A stretch of 61,644 nt of DNA, taken from contig CAKRYY010000014.1 of NCBI GenBank assembly GCA_934432885.1, forward strand, positions 1 to 61,644. Direction: 5' to 3'. A model generated the notes under the pieces. It did no database searches. It saw nothing but the letters and a program-made list of their open reading frames with translations, and was not told where the DNA came from. The DNA comes from an uncultured Lachnospiraceae bacterium. Its GTDB lineage: Bacteria > Bacillota > Clostridia > Lachnospirales > Lachnospiraceae. Each line of letters begins with the position of its first letter. Within the stretch, counting starts at the first letter, position 1. A program made the position numbers and the translations under genes. Shown here piece after piece: positions 20,087 through 27,770 of the stretch.

Positions 20087-20464
20087 TTATTTACGTGTTC
20101 CATCATCATTAAAATGTTTTTTTAAAGCTTTCTCTGTTGGATAAATCGATACAATCAAAACAATACATTGAATTGTTACAAGAATGCCTCCTACAATTCC
20201 AATGGTATTCTCATTGCTATGGTATAACGGAACATGTATCAAAGCAGAGGGTAGAAGCATTAACCATCCTATTTTCCACCAGAGCTTTCCGCAATAGTCG
20301 TGAGCAAATTTCCATGTATCCATATTTTTCATTGAACGAGCTGTTCTGTATCCAACTATACCATTTATATGTTTAGGACAATGCTTCCACATCATTCTTC
20401 CGCCAATAAGCATAACAATGGGAATGATCAAATCGCATATTAACATAAACCACCAAAATCCCAT
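20087..20464 (-). CDS. SdpI-family membrane protein
   Basis: Small membrane protein (125 aa) of the SdpI family. It has three or four hydrophobic segments: an N-terminal helix, one near residues 63-78 and one near 90-108. The family motif NGIVGYRTARS..N.DTWKFAH is near residues 34-55. SdpI of Bacillus subtilis is the immunity protein against the SDP toxin; most homologues are uncharacterised. No toxin gene is next to it. It lies convergent to the GH13 gene and downstream of the broken cat gene. Confidence 0.75.
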   Translation of the reverse strand: MGFWWFMLICDLIIPIVMLIGGRMMWKHCPKHINGIVGYRTARSMKNMDTWKFAHDYCGKLWWKIGWLMLLPSALIHVPLYHSNENTIGIVGGILVTIQCIVLIVSIYPTEKALKKHFNDDGTRK

Positions 20465-20597
20465 AAAATCAATCGCCTCGCTAACTCATATATATTTTAT
20501 GGATAACCAATTTCCGAATGTTTCTCCAATAGACAAACAAGTTTATTTCCAGAGACATTTTGCCATATTTTATGATTCGCAACATGGAATTTGGCTA

Positions 20598-21109
20598 CTA
20601 AAAACTTGCAAGATATTTTTTTAAAGTATCAACAAACTCACCAATATGAATTCCATCAACAAATGAATGATGAGCCTGTACAGATATAGGCATCATTATT
20701 TTTCCATCTTTCTCATAATACTTACCCCAGTCAAACAAGGGTGTGGCATTATCTTTTTTGCATTGCTACAATATTCTCTAAGGTCATCCATCATGGGCGC
20801 ATTCACTACTTTAAACAGGTTTGTTTTCTTATTGAGATATGTAAATGCTGTATCAATATTATCAAATAAAACAACCCTTCCATCTACAAAACGATATCTA
20901 AATGCTTCTATTTGATTTGCACATTTACATACTGCATATACCATAGCTAATGTAAAAGAAATATGATTGTCTTTTACATATTTTTTAAATCCGGTAACAC
21001 CTGCTTCAAATGTCACGCAAAAGGCTGGTTCTACACTGTTTCTGAAAACCATGCAGTGCATTGCTCTTTCCCATGTAGCTTCATCTATTATCCTATATGA
21101 ATTTGCCAT
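20598..21109 (-). pseudogene. Chloramphenicol acetyltransferase-like gene, internally deleted and frameshifted
   Basis: Homologue of type A chloramphenicol O-acetyltransferase (normally about 210-220 aa). The N-terminal half is intact (ANSYRIID..W.RAMHC; FRYRFVDG). Then about 40 residues are missing, including the PMPW-type block. A further single-base loss in an A run (six A near 20754-20759 where seven restore the frame) shifts the reading frame. The shifted C-terminal part is still readable and holds the catalytic motif QAHHSFVDG, ending at TAG 20598-20600. GGAGG precedes the start and a strong promoter remains (21149-21176). Probably inactive; the A-run change could also be a sequencing error, but the internal deletion could not. 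Confidence 0.82.
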
Positions 21110-21148
21110 CTATTCATGCCTCCAACTTTCCGATTTGCTAATTGTTTT

Positions 21149-21176
21149 ATTATAGCATATATGAACCTATTCGCAA
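21149..21176 (-). promoter_or_regulatory. Promoter of the cat pseudogene
   Basis: On the minus strand TTGCGA (21171-21176), a 16-bp spacer and TGCTATAAT, a consensus extended -10 (TATAAT at 21149-21154). It is about 40 bases upstream of the start codon. Confidence 0.65.
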
Positions 21177-21177
21177 T

Positions 21178-21208
21178 AAAAAAGAGCAACCGATTTCTCG
21201 ATTGCTCT
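21178..21208 (-). terminator. Terminator of the rRNA methyltransferase operon
   Basis: On the minus strand an 11-bp stem AGAGCAATCGA / TCGGTTGCTCT (one G-U pair) is followed by six T. It ends the 24219 to 21279 transcription unit. Confidence 0.88.
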
Positions 21209-21278
21209 CTGTATCATTCAAATAGAACATACCGTTTTCTCTATAAGCTTGCCGCTCAGACATACCGCTTTCCGCTGC

Positions 21279-22484
21279 TTACTTCTCATCCACAACCTGA
21301 AAAATGTAGAATTTCAAATAATACGAGCTGTCAGCCGCCCACAGAATAGGATGGTCTGGTGACTGGGTACGGAATTCGACCTGACGCAGCCTTTTGTGTG
21401 CGCCCTTTGCAGCTTCGCGGATTGTGCGGGCAAAAAGCTCCGGGTCCATAAAATGAGAGCAGGAGCAGGTCGCAAGAAAACCACCGTTTTTTACAAGCCG
21501 CAGTCCCCTCAGGTTGATTTCCCGATACCCCTTTACTGCATTTTTGATAGAGCTTCTGGATTTGGTAAAGGCGGGCGGGTCTAAAATGACCACGTCGAAG
21601 CACTCGCCTGCTTCCTCCAGCGAGGGGAGCAGGTCAAAAACATCCGCAGTCTGAAAATGTACGGTATCAGAAAGTCCATTTAATGCAGCATTTTCCTGTG
21701 CCTGCTTTATGCCAAGCTCCGAAGCATCTACGCCGAGGACATAGGAAGCGCCGTTGATGCCGGCATTCAAGGCAAAGGAGCCTGTATGGGTAAAGCAGTC
21801 AAGTACCCGTTTCCCCTTGCAAAGCCGTCCGATGGCAGCGCGGTTGTACTTCTGGTCAAGGAAAAATCCGGTCTTTTGTCCGTCCTGTACGTCCACAAGA
21901 TAGCGCACGCCATTTTCTGTAATTTCAACCTTCGTATCAAATTCATTTCCAATAAAGCCCTTGTAACGCTGCATCCCTTCCTGCTCGCGCACTTTGGCGT
22001 CACTCCGTTCATAGATGCCGCGTACCCTGATACCATCCTTTTCCAAAATGTCTGTTAAAGCATCTAAAATCTGCATTTTGAGCCGGTCGATGCCGAGGGC
22101 AAGAGATTCTACGACTAAAATATCTGAAAATTTGTCAACAACAATTCCCGGAAGGAAATCCGCCTCTCCAAAAATAATCCGGCAGCAGGAGGTATCGACA
22201 GTCTCCTTGCGGTAATTCCATGCGTCCACCACCCTTGCGTAGAGAAATTCCGGTGTGATGTGATGCTCCTTTCGTCTGGAAAGCAGTCTTACGGTAATCT
22301 TGGAGTGGGTATTTAAAAAGCCATAGCCCATGAAATAACCATCGAAATCATGTATGGAAACAATGTCGCCATTTTCAAAATCACCGGTAATGCCTGCGAT
22401 TTCATTGTCATAAACCCACATGCCTCCGGCTTTGAGCGTCCTGCCTTCTCCTTTTTTTAATGTAACAATCGTATCTTCTGCCAT
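21279..22484 (-). CDS. Class I SAM-dependent rRNA methyltransferase (RlmI-like)
   Basis: Likely methylates a cytosine at C5 in 23S rRNA, like RlmI of E. coli. An N-terminal PUA domain (residues about 1-75; GEGRTLKAGGMWVYDNEI) is followed by the Rossmann methyltransferase fold: VLDCFTHTGSFALNA binds S-adenosylmethionine and VVILDPPAF is motif IV. It is 401 aa, normal length. AGGAG precedes ATG. It lies 25 bases behind the alpha-glucosidase gene and shares its promoter and terminator. Exact target base is inferred from the family. Confidence 0.9.
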   Translation of the reverse strand: MAEDTIVTLKKGEGRTLKAGGMWVYDNEIAGITGDFENGDIVSIHDFDGYFMGYGFLNTHSKITVRLLSRRKEHHITPEFLYARVVDAWNYRKETVDTSCCRIIFGEADFLPGIVVDKFSDILVVESLALGIDRLKMQILDALTDILEKDGIRVRGIYERSDAKVREQEGMQRYKGFIGNEFDTKVEITENGVRYLVDVQDGQKTGFFLDQKYNRAAIGRLCKGKRVLDCFTHTGSFALNAGINGASYVLGVDASELGIKQAQENAALNGLSDTVHFQTADVFDLLPSLEEAGECFDVVILDPPAFTKSRSSIKNAVKGYREINLRGLRLVKNGGFLATCSCSHFMDPELFARTIREAAKGAHKRLRQVEFRTQSPDHPILWAADSSYYLKFYIFQVVDEK

Positions 22485-22509
22485 AATGGCTCCTTTCCAA
22501 TGTATAAGC

Positions 22510-24219
22510 TTAAGCTTCCAGCTCCAGAATCAGTGCCTGTGCGCCCTGTAGGGTAATTTCAGAGCTTGTGACATAAGTGTCATAAGCTGGCTCTGCGTCA
22601 AATGAAACCGGCTTGGTATTATCCAGTAAAACCTTTTTACAGGGTGAGGGAAGTGGAAGCGTGCAGGGTTCCTTGGAGAAATTCCCGGCAACAAGCAGCG
22701 TCTGGCCATTTCCTTTCCGGTAAAAAGCCATGAGATTTTTGGTATCCTCCATATAAGGCTCCAAAGCGCCATAAACAATCGTCTCAGCATATTCGGGCGA
22801 TTTACGCAGCGCAATCAGAGCTTTGTAATAGGAAAAGAGCGAATCTGCGCGCCCCATCTGCTCTGCTGCATTGATTCTGGTATAATTAGGGTTTGTCCGA
22901 AGCCAGGGGGTTCCCGAAGTAAAGCCGGCATATCTGGAAGCATTCCACTGAAATGGAGTGCGTGCATTATCGCGGCTGAAAAAGGCAACGGCAGAAAGCG
23001 CGTCCTGCGTATTCAGTCCGGCCTTTAATGCAACCTGATATTCGTCTAATGTGCTCACATCGTCGATTTCATCAATCGAAGCAAATGGCAGGTTTTCCAT
23101 GCCGATTTCCTGTCCCTGATAAATCCAGGGAAGCCCGCGCAGCATAAAGGAAATGGTCGCAAGGAGCTTTTTCCCGGTTTCTGTGCACAGCTCTGCGGGC
23201 AGATACCTGCTGACACCGCGCGGTTCGTCATGATTTTCAATAATATTGGAAAGAAAGCCTGTCCGTTTTGCAAGTGTCTGAGCATCAAAGCAACATTTCT
23301 TGTATTCATCCGGCGTAATATGGGCGGAAGCATACCAGCCCTTTTCGCTTGCGCCGCATACGGTCTCGCGAAAATCAAACATGGAAGAGAAGTAGCCGTT
23401 GTCTCCGATGAAAGCGTCAAGCTCGCTTTCCTTCATATTAAATACTTCGCCGACAGTAAATGCATTATAGGGTGCAAAAACCTCGTCGCGCATTTCGCCT
23501 AAGAAATCGCCGACGCCGACTGCGTCCTCCAGCATACGGGTGCAGGCACACAGCCCGTCCGGACGGTCTGGCGGATAGTTATAGGCTGTAAAAGGCAGCG
23601 CCTTTTTAATATTGATAATCGCGTCGATGCGGAAGCCGGCAAGCCCCTTGTCCAGCCACCAGCGCATCATTTTATAAATTTCCTGACGGAGCGCTGGATT
23701 TTCCCAGTTCAAATCAGGCTGTTTTTTATGGAAAAGATGGAGATAATAACGGTCGGTGCCGGGAATCGGCTCCCATACACTGCCGCCAAAGTAGCTTCTC
23801 CAGTTATTGGGCGGATTTCCATTTACGCCCTTTTCAATATAGAAATAACTGCCGTATTTGCCATCGGGGTCTGCCAGCGCTTTTTGAAACCATTCATGCT
23901 CATCGGAGCAGTGATTGACAACTAAATCCATCAGGATATACATATCCCGTGCCTTTGCCTGCGCAATAAGCTCTTCCATATCAGCCATTGTGCCAAAGCG
24001 GGAATCAATTTTATAATAATCGGAAATATCATAGCCCTGGTCAGCCATTGGTGACTGATAACAGGGTGAGAGCCAGATAATATCAATGCCAAGCTCTTTT
24101 AAATAATCAAGCTTTTGGATAATGCCGCGCAAATCCCCTGTGCCGCTTCCGGTTGTATCGAGAAAGCTCTTGGGGTAAATCTGATACGCTGCTTTTTGAT
24201 GCCACCATTTTTTCTGCAT
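22510..24219 (-). CDS. GH13 alpha-glucosidase / oligo-1,6-glucosidase
   Basis: Hydrolyses alpha-1,4 or alpha-1,6 bonds at the end of short oligosaccharides (isomaltose, maltose, panose) in the cytoplasm. It is 569 aa, typical of GH13 subfamily 31 (MalL, TreC-like). Motifs: WWHQKAAYQIYPKSF at the N terminus, LVVNHCSDEH, GFRIDAI with the nucleophile Asp, TVGEVF with the Glu, ENHDEPR. AGGAGG lies 8 bases upstream of ATG. Its promoter carries an operator-like dyad in the spacer (24277-24305), so it is probably sugar-regulated. MalL versus trehalose-6-phosphate hydrolase cannot be separated with certainty here. Confidence 0.9.
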   Translation of the reverse strand: MQKKWWHQKAAYQIYPKSFLDTTGSGTGDLRGIIQKLDYLKELGIDIIWLSPCYQSPMADQGYDISDYYKIDSRFGTMADMEELIAQAKARDMYILMDLVVNHCSDEHEWFQKALADPDGKYGSYFYIEKGVNGNPPNNWRSYFGGSVWEPIPGTDRYYLHLFHKKQPDLNWENPALRQEIYKMMRWWLDKGLAGFRIDAIINIKKALPFTAYNYPPDRPDGLCACTRMLEDAVGVGDFLGEMRDEVFAPYNAFTVGEVFNMKESELDAFIGDNGYFSSMFDFRETVCGASEKGWYASAHITPDEYKKCCFDAQTLAKRTGFLSNIIENHDEPRGVSRYLPAELCTETGKKLLATISFMLRGLPWIYQGQEIGMENLPFASIDEIDDVSTLDEYQVALKAGLNTQDALSAVAFFSRDNARTPFQWNASRYAGFTSGTPWLRTNPNYTRINAAEQMGRADSLFSYYKALIALRKSPEYAETIVYGALEPYMEDTKNLMAFYRKGNGQTLLVAGNFSKEPCTLPLPSPCKKVLLDNTKPVSFDAEPAYDTYVTSSEITLQGAQALILELEA

Positions 24220-24253
24220 AGTGATTCCTCCTGAAGCTGTTCATAATAAAATG

Positions 24254-24271
24254 AAAGAGTGTAAACTCTTT
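24254..24271. promoter_or_regulatory. Inverted repeat at the alpha-glucosidase transcription start
   Basis: AAAGAGT-GTAA-ACTCTTT, a perfect 7-bp inverted repeat. It lies at about +1 to +18 of the predicted minus-strand transcript, so it may be a second operator or a leader hairpin. Confidence 0.5.
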
Positions 24272-24276
24272 AAAAA

Positions 24277-24305
24277 AAGATAGCACGAAAGCGAACGTTT
24301 CACAA
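24277..24305 (-). promoter_or_regulatory. Alpha-glucosidase promoter with LacI-type operator in the spacer
   Basis: Minus strand: -35 TTGTGA (24300-24305), 17-bp spacer, extended -10 TGC-TATCTT (24277-24282). The spacer and -35 edge contain the dyad GAAA.CGTTCG.TTTC (24287-24301), with the central CG pair typical of LacI/GalR operators. No LacI gene is in the window. Confidence 0.6.
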
Positions 24306-24351
24306 TATGGATTTTGCAGGGAGAAAAAAATTTGTTAAAATGAAAAATCAA

Positions 24352-24378
24352 TGAAACTTTTTTTACGACTCGAAGGTC
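24352..24378 (+). promoter_or_regulatory. Candidate ECF-sigma promoter (autoregulation)
   Basis: TGAAACTTTT (TGAAAC at 24352-24357), 17 bases, then GGTC (24375-24378). This is close to the TGAAAC / CGTC pattern of Bacillus ECF sigma factors (SigM, SigX, SigV). It lies about 36 bases before the sigma gene start. Confidence 0.55.
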
Positions 24379-24413
24379 TAATCAGTAAAAGAAAACAAAA
24401 GGAGGTGCAGCAG

Positions 24414-24896
24414 TTGCGGATGCAGACAGGAAAGCTTTCCAAAGAAAAGAAAGTGGAGGAAATTCTTCTTTCACAGTATGACCGCTATTTTCGGCTGGCA
24501 ATGAGTTTTGTGCATAATGAAGCAGACGCTGGCGACATTGTACAAAACGGTGCTTATAAGGCAATACGGAGCAGCCATCTCTTAAAGGAGCAGGAATTTG
24601 CCGCCACCTGGGTATACAGGATTATGCTCAATGAAATTTTCAGATTTTGCAGACAGCCCAAATTTGCGCCGATTGAAGAGGTACTAACAGGCAGCAGCGA
24701 AGATAAGTATGAGGATTTTGATTTGAAAAAGGCATTGGACGCTCTGCCAAAGGAAGATAAGACGGTAGTGCTGCTTCGCTATTTTGAGGAACTCAAATTA
24801 GAAGAAATTTCCCAAATCCTACAGGAAAATATCAGTACGGTAAAGAGCAGACTGTACCGAAGTATCAAAAAACTGAGGCTTAGCCTTGAAGAATGA
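24414..24896 (+). CDS. ECF RNA polymerase sigma factor (SigV-like)
   Basis: Extracytoplasmic-function sigma factor (160 aa). Region 2 lies at about residues 15-75 (YDRYFRLAMSFVHNEADAGDIVQ, then WVYRIMLNE). Region 4 is at about 105-155 (LPKEDKTVVLLRYFEELKLEEISQIL..STVKSRLYR). TTG 24414 is chosen: AAAGGAGGTG (24398-24407) is 8 bases upstream, while ATG 24420 is too far and earlier codons lack a ribosome site. The next gene is an RsiV-like anti-sigma factor, which points to SigV, the lysozyme-responsive sigma factor of Firmicutes. Likely self-activated. Confidence 0.88.
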   Translation: MRMQTGKLSKEKKVEEILLSQYDRYFRLAMSFVHNEADAGDIVQNGAYKAIRSSHLLKEQEFAATWVYRIMLNEIFRFCRQPKFAPIEEVLTGSSEDKYEDFDLKKALDALPKEDKTVVLLRYFEELKLEEISQILQENISTVKSRLYRSIKKLRLSLEE

Positions 24897-24913
24897 GGCG
24901 GAAAGGGGAAGGC

Positions 24914-25807
24914 ATGAAACAGGAAAATTTAGAAGCACTGAGAAGCGAATATTATAAAGTGAAGATGACACCGGAACAGTTGAAAGGAATGGAGGAGCAG
25001 ATTATGAGAGCAAAACAGGAAAAAAGGAAAAACAGGTATCTTTTGGCTGCAGTAAAAGCAGCCGCAGCGGTTGCCGCTGTCTTTATCATTCTGCCGAATA
25101 CATCGGCGAAGGTTGCTTATGCAATGAGCGGTATTCCAGTAGTAGGCAGGATTGTGGATGCGGTAACCTTCAGAAATTATCAGTATGAGGATGAACGTCA
25201 CAAAGCCGACGTGGAGGTGCCTGAGCTGGTGGTTACGGAGACTGCGCCGCAGCAGGAGGCAGAGAAAACGCAGGCGCTGCAAAAGACGACTGAGGAAATC
25301 AATAAGGAAATTGAAGAGATTACCAATCAGATTATAACAGAATTCCAAACTGAATTGAAAAAGGAAGAGGGTTATCAGGATGTTGTGGTAAAATCGGAAG
25401 TGCTGGCGACAACGGAGAAGTATTTTGCCCTGAAGCTGATTTGCTATCAGGCAGCCGGAAGCGGCGCGGAATGGAATTATTTCTACACGGTAGACCTTGA
25501 CACTGGAATGCGGATTGCGCTGAAAGATCTTTTTACGGACGGCGCAGATTATATTGATATTATCAGTGAAAATATCAAAGAGCAGATGCGTGAGCAGATG
25601 GCGGCAGATGACAGTGTTATGTACTGGCTGGATGATGAAGAAGTGCCGGAGTGGAATTTTAAGCAGATTACAGATGAAACCTCCTTTTATGTCAACCAGA
25701 ATGATGAGGTGGTAATCGCTTTTAACGAAGGTGACGTTGGACCGATGTCAATGGGCTGCGTAGAATTCGTGATTCCGTCGGAAATTCTGAAGGACATCAG
25801 AAAATAA
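24914..25807 (+). CDS. RsiV-like anti-sigma factor
   Basis: Single-pass membrane anti-sigma factor (297 aa). Residues 1-41 are cytoplasmic and should hold the sigma factor, 42-61 form the membrane helix, and a Glu-rich stalk (about 110-150) precedes an outer DUF3298-type domain (YFYTVDLDTG..LKDLF to the end). In RsiV this outer domain binds lysozyme, which triggers proteolysis and sigma release. An upstream ATG at 24893 overlaps the sigma stop codon, but ATG 24914 has AAAGGGGAAGG directly before it. Ligand is inferred from the family. Confidence 0.85.
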   Translation: MKQENLEALRSEYYKVKMTPEQLKGMEEQIMRAKQEKRKNRYLLAAVKAAAAVAAVFIILPNTSAKVAYAMSGIPVVGRIVDAVTFRNYQYEDERHKADVEVPELVVTETAPQQEAEKTQALQKTTEEINKEIEEITNQIITEFQTELKKEEGYQDVVVKSEVLATTEKYFALKLICYQAAGSGAEWNYFYTVDLDTGMRIALKDLFTDGADYIDIISENIKEQMREQMAADDSVMYWLDDEEVPEWNFKQITDETSFYVNQNDEVVIAFNEGDVGPMSMGCVEFVIPSEILKDIRK

Positions 25808-25816
25808 AAAAATACC

Positions 25817-25845
25817 TTGACTTTTCAAGAAACGTTTGGTATTAT
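25817..25845 (+). promoter_or_regulatory. tRNA-Gly promoter
   Basis: TTGACT (25817-25822), 17-bp spacer, TATTAT (25840-25845). The RNA start would be near 25852. A leader hairpin (GACGTGC 25850-25856 / GCACGTC 25885-25891) lies between promoter and tRNA. Confidence 0.7.
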
Positions 25846-25893
25846 AAATGACGTGCCAACGCACTACAGTTTAAAAGTGTTACTGCACGTCAT

Positions 25894-25964
25894 GCGGGTG
25901 TAGTTCAATGGTAGAACACCAGCCTTCCAAGCTGGATACGTGGGTTCGATTCCCATCACCCGCT
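25894..25964 (+). tRNA. tRNA-Gly (anticodon TCC)
   Basis: 71-nt cloverleaf. Acceptor GCGGGTG pairs with CACCCGC, discriminator T. The anticodon loop CTTCCAA gives TCC. T arm GTGGG-TTCGATT-CCCAT is present. Confidence 0.95.
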
Positions 25965-25980
25965 TACATCAAGTATATAT

Positions 25981-26052
25981 GCACGAGTGGCTCAGGGGTG
26001 GAGCACCACCTTGCCAAGGTGGGGGCCGCGGGTTCGAATCCCGTCTCGTGCT
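25981..26052 (+). tRNA. tRNA-Gly (anticodon GCC)
   Basis: 72-nt cloverleaf. Acceptor GCACGAG pairs with CTCGTGC, discriminator T. The anticodon stem CACCT/AGGTG encloses TGCCA with anticodon GCC. T arm GCGGG-TTCGAAT-CCCGT. It follows the TCC isoacceptor by 16 bases, presumably one transcript. Confidence 0.95.
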
Positions 26053-26063
26053 CTTTTAAAAGG

Positions 26064-26098
26064 ATGAGAATGTTGATTTTATCGACATTCTCATTTTT
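26064..26098 (+). terminator. Terminator of the tRNA-Gly operon
   Basis: 14-bp stem ATGAGAATGTTGAT / ATCGACATTCTCAT (one G-U pair), 3-nt loop, then five T. Confidence 0.9.
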
Positions 26099-26155
26099 GT
26101 ACGATAGATAAATTCTTCCGGTACCTATTATACAAAGGATACCCACCTTCTTCAT

Positions 26156-26182
26156 TTGACAAATCCCTTCAAGCGGTATAAT
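26156..26182 (+). promoter_or_regulatory. Promoter of the TetR gene
   Basis: TTGACA (26156-26161), 15 bases, TATAAT (26177-26182); an alternative -10 TAATAT gives 17 bases. AT-rich half-sites (ATATATC...GCAATATATA) downstream at 26181-26210 form an imperfect dyad, a possible autoregulatory site. Confidence 0.6.
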
Positions 26183-26272
26183 ATATCAATGTATAGCGAG
26201 CAATATATAATGACAAACAGGAAGCGTATTTGTTGGGTATTAAGACCGCTGTGGTCGGAAAGGGTGTGTGGG

Positions 26273-26896
26273 ATGGCTCCAAAAAATAAATTTACAAGGG
26301 AAGAAATGGTTGCGGCAGCAGTACAGGTCGTGCGTGACAAAGGGATAGACGCTTTGACGGCAAAGGCGCTGGCAGAGGAGCTGGGAACCTCCACGCAGCC
26401 TGTTTTTACCTGCTTTGGGGCGATGGATGCAGTCAAGGATGCCGTTCAAGGCGCGGCAACACTCCTATATGATGAATATGTGGCAAAGGGCTTAAAAGAA
26501 AAGATACCATTTTACGGCGTGGGTATGCAGTTTATCCGGTTTGCAAGAGAGGAGCCGCAGTTATACAGGCTTTTGTTTTTGACACAGACGGAGAAGAGAG
26601 AAGTCGGTGCGCTGGAAGCAATGAAGTGTTCTCAGGAGATGGTCGTTCCTTCCCTTGAAAGGATTTATCGCATTGGCGAAAAGGAAGCGAAGCGCTACTT
26701 CCGTGACCTGTGGCTGGTGGTGCACAGCATAGCGACGCTGATTGTCACAGAGAGCTGCACATATTCGGATGCAGAGATTGGAATGATCCTTACGGGTTTC
26801 AGCGTCAGCATTTATAAGGCAATGAAAGAGATACCGGGCTTTGTTGACGGAGCCTTTGACAGAGATGAGATATTCCGGAAGCTGATAGAGGAATAA
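26273..26896 (+). CDS. TetR/AcrR family transcriptional regulator
   Basis: One-component regulator (207 aa). The N-terminal HTH covers residues about 5-50 (FTREEMVAAAVQVVRDKGIDALTAKALAEELGTSTQPVFTCFG). The C-terminal ligand domain is WHG-like (IRFAREEPQLYRLLF). ATG 26273 is chosen because AAAGGG is 8 bases upstream and the protein starts right at the HTH; the longer frame has no homology. It precedes azlCD in the same direction by about 130 bases with its own promoter between, so it may control them. Ligand unknown. Confidence 0.85.
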   Translation: MAPKNKFTREEMVAAAVQVVRDKGIDALTAKALAEELGTSTQPVFTCFGAMDAVKDAVQGAATLLYDEYVAKGLKEKIPFYGVGMQFIRFAREEPQLYRLLFLTQTEKREVGALEAMKCSQEMVVPSLERIYRIGEKEAKRYFRDLWLVVHSIATLIVTESCTYSDAEIGMILTGFSVSIYKAMKEIPGFVDGAFDRDEIFRKLIEE

Positions 26897-26905
26897 ATGC
26901 CACTG

Positions 26906-26934
26906 TTGCAAAAAAAGTATGTTTCGTGTATGAT
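26906..26934 (+). promoter_or_regulatory. Promoter of azlCD
   Basis: TTGCAA (26906-26911), 17-bp spacer, TATGAT (26929-26934). The leader then contains the terminator-like hairpin at 26982-27014. Confidence 0.6.
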
Positions 26935-26981
26935 GATTACTGCAAATGCAGTACGGATGAAGAAAGAAAAGAAATGATTTT

Positions 26982-27014
26982 AGGGGAATTCTGCTATGCG
27001 GAGTTCCCTTTTTT
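26982..27014 (+). terminator. Terminator/attenuator in the azlC leader
   Basis: Stem AGGGGAATTCTGC / GCGGAGTTCCCTT (mostly paired, two G-U) with a 3-nt loop and a T run. It is between the azlC promoter and its ribosome site, so it could end the tetR transcript or attenuate azlCD. No leader peptide rich in Leu/Ile/Val codons and no T-box is seen. Confidence 0.65.
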
Positions 27015-27029
27015 AAAGGAAAAGGGAAA

Positions 27030-27770
27030 ATGGAAGCTAAGGGAGAAGGAAAAAAGTGGTTTTTGAAGGGCGCAAAGGATGGAATTCCGATTGGGCTTGG
27101 ATATTTTGCAGTGGCGTTTGCACTTGGCATTGCAGCAAAAAAAGCAGGCATGTCAGCCTTTGAAGCGGGCGCGATGTCAGTGCTTATGGTAGCAAGCGCC
27201 GGGCAGTATGCCGCAATTACGGTAATAGCGACTGGCGGCGGTTATCTGCAGATGGCGGTAACGACACTCATTGTAAATCTGAGGTATCTGCTGATGTCCT
27301 GCGCGCTGTCACAGAAGGTTGACCCCAGACTTAAGCTGCGCCACCGCTTTCTGCTTTCCTATCCGGTCACGGATGAAATTTTTGGAATTGCGATGTCTGT
27401 AGAAGGCAGGCTCAATCCTTTCTATAATTACGGAGCTGCGGCAGTGTCTGTTCCCGGCTGGACAGCAGGTGCATTTCTGGGAGCGGCAGCAGGAGAGATT
27501 TTACCGCCCCGGATTGAAAATGCCCTGAGCGTAGCGCTGTACGGTATGTTTCTGGCAATTATCATTCCGGCGGGAAAGAAAAATAAAGTTGTGGCGGCAG
27601 TGGTGGTGCTGTCCATGCTTTGCAGCTTTGCATTTACCAGACTGCCCATGCTGCGGGAGATATCCTCCGGCATGCAGATTATATTGCTGACGGTTCTGAT
27701 TGCAGGCGCGGCAGCATACTTTTTCCCAATCAGGGAGACGGAAGGAGGAGAAGAAGAACATGAATCATAG
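27030..27770 (+). CDS. azlC: AzlC family branched-chain amino acid exporter subunit
   Basis: Large subunit (246 aa) of the AzlCD permease, which exports branched-chain amino acids and analogues such as 4-azaleucine. The conserved start (FLKGAKDGIPIGLGYFAVAFALG) and the GAMSVLMVASAGQYAAI and NLRYLLMSCALS blocks are typical, with six or seven membrane helices. Its 3' end overlaps azlD by 11 bases, consistent with translational coupling. GGAAAAGGGAAA precedes ATG. Confidence 0.93.
   Translation: MEAKGEGKKWFLKGAKDGIPIGLGYFAVAFALGIAAKKAGMSAFEAGAMSVLMVASAGQYAAITVIATGGGYLQMAVTTLIVNLRYLLMSCALSQKVDPRLKLRHRFLLSYPVTDEIFGIAMSVEGRLNPFYNYGAAAVSVPGWTAGAFLGAAAGEILPPRIENALSVALYGMFLAIIIPAGKKNKVVAAVVVLSMLCSFAFTRLPMLREISSGMQIILLTVLIAGAAAYFFPIRETEGGEEEHES

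Noticed and set aside
24285..24301. CcpA cre site before the alpha-glucosidase gene
   Set aside because: The dyad is one base off the cre spacing (TGWAAN-CG); a LacI/GalR-type operator fits better.
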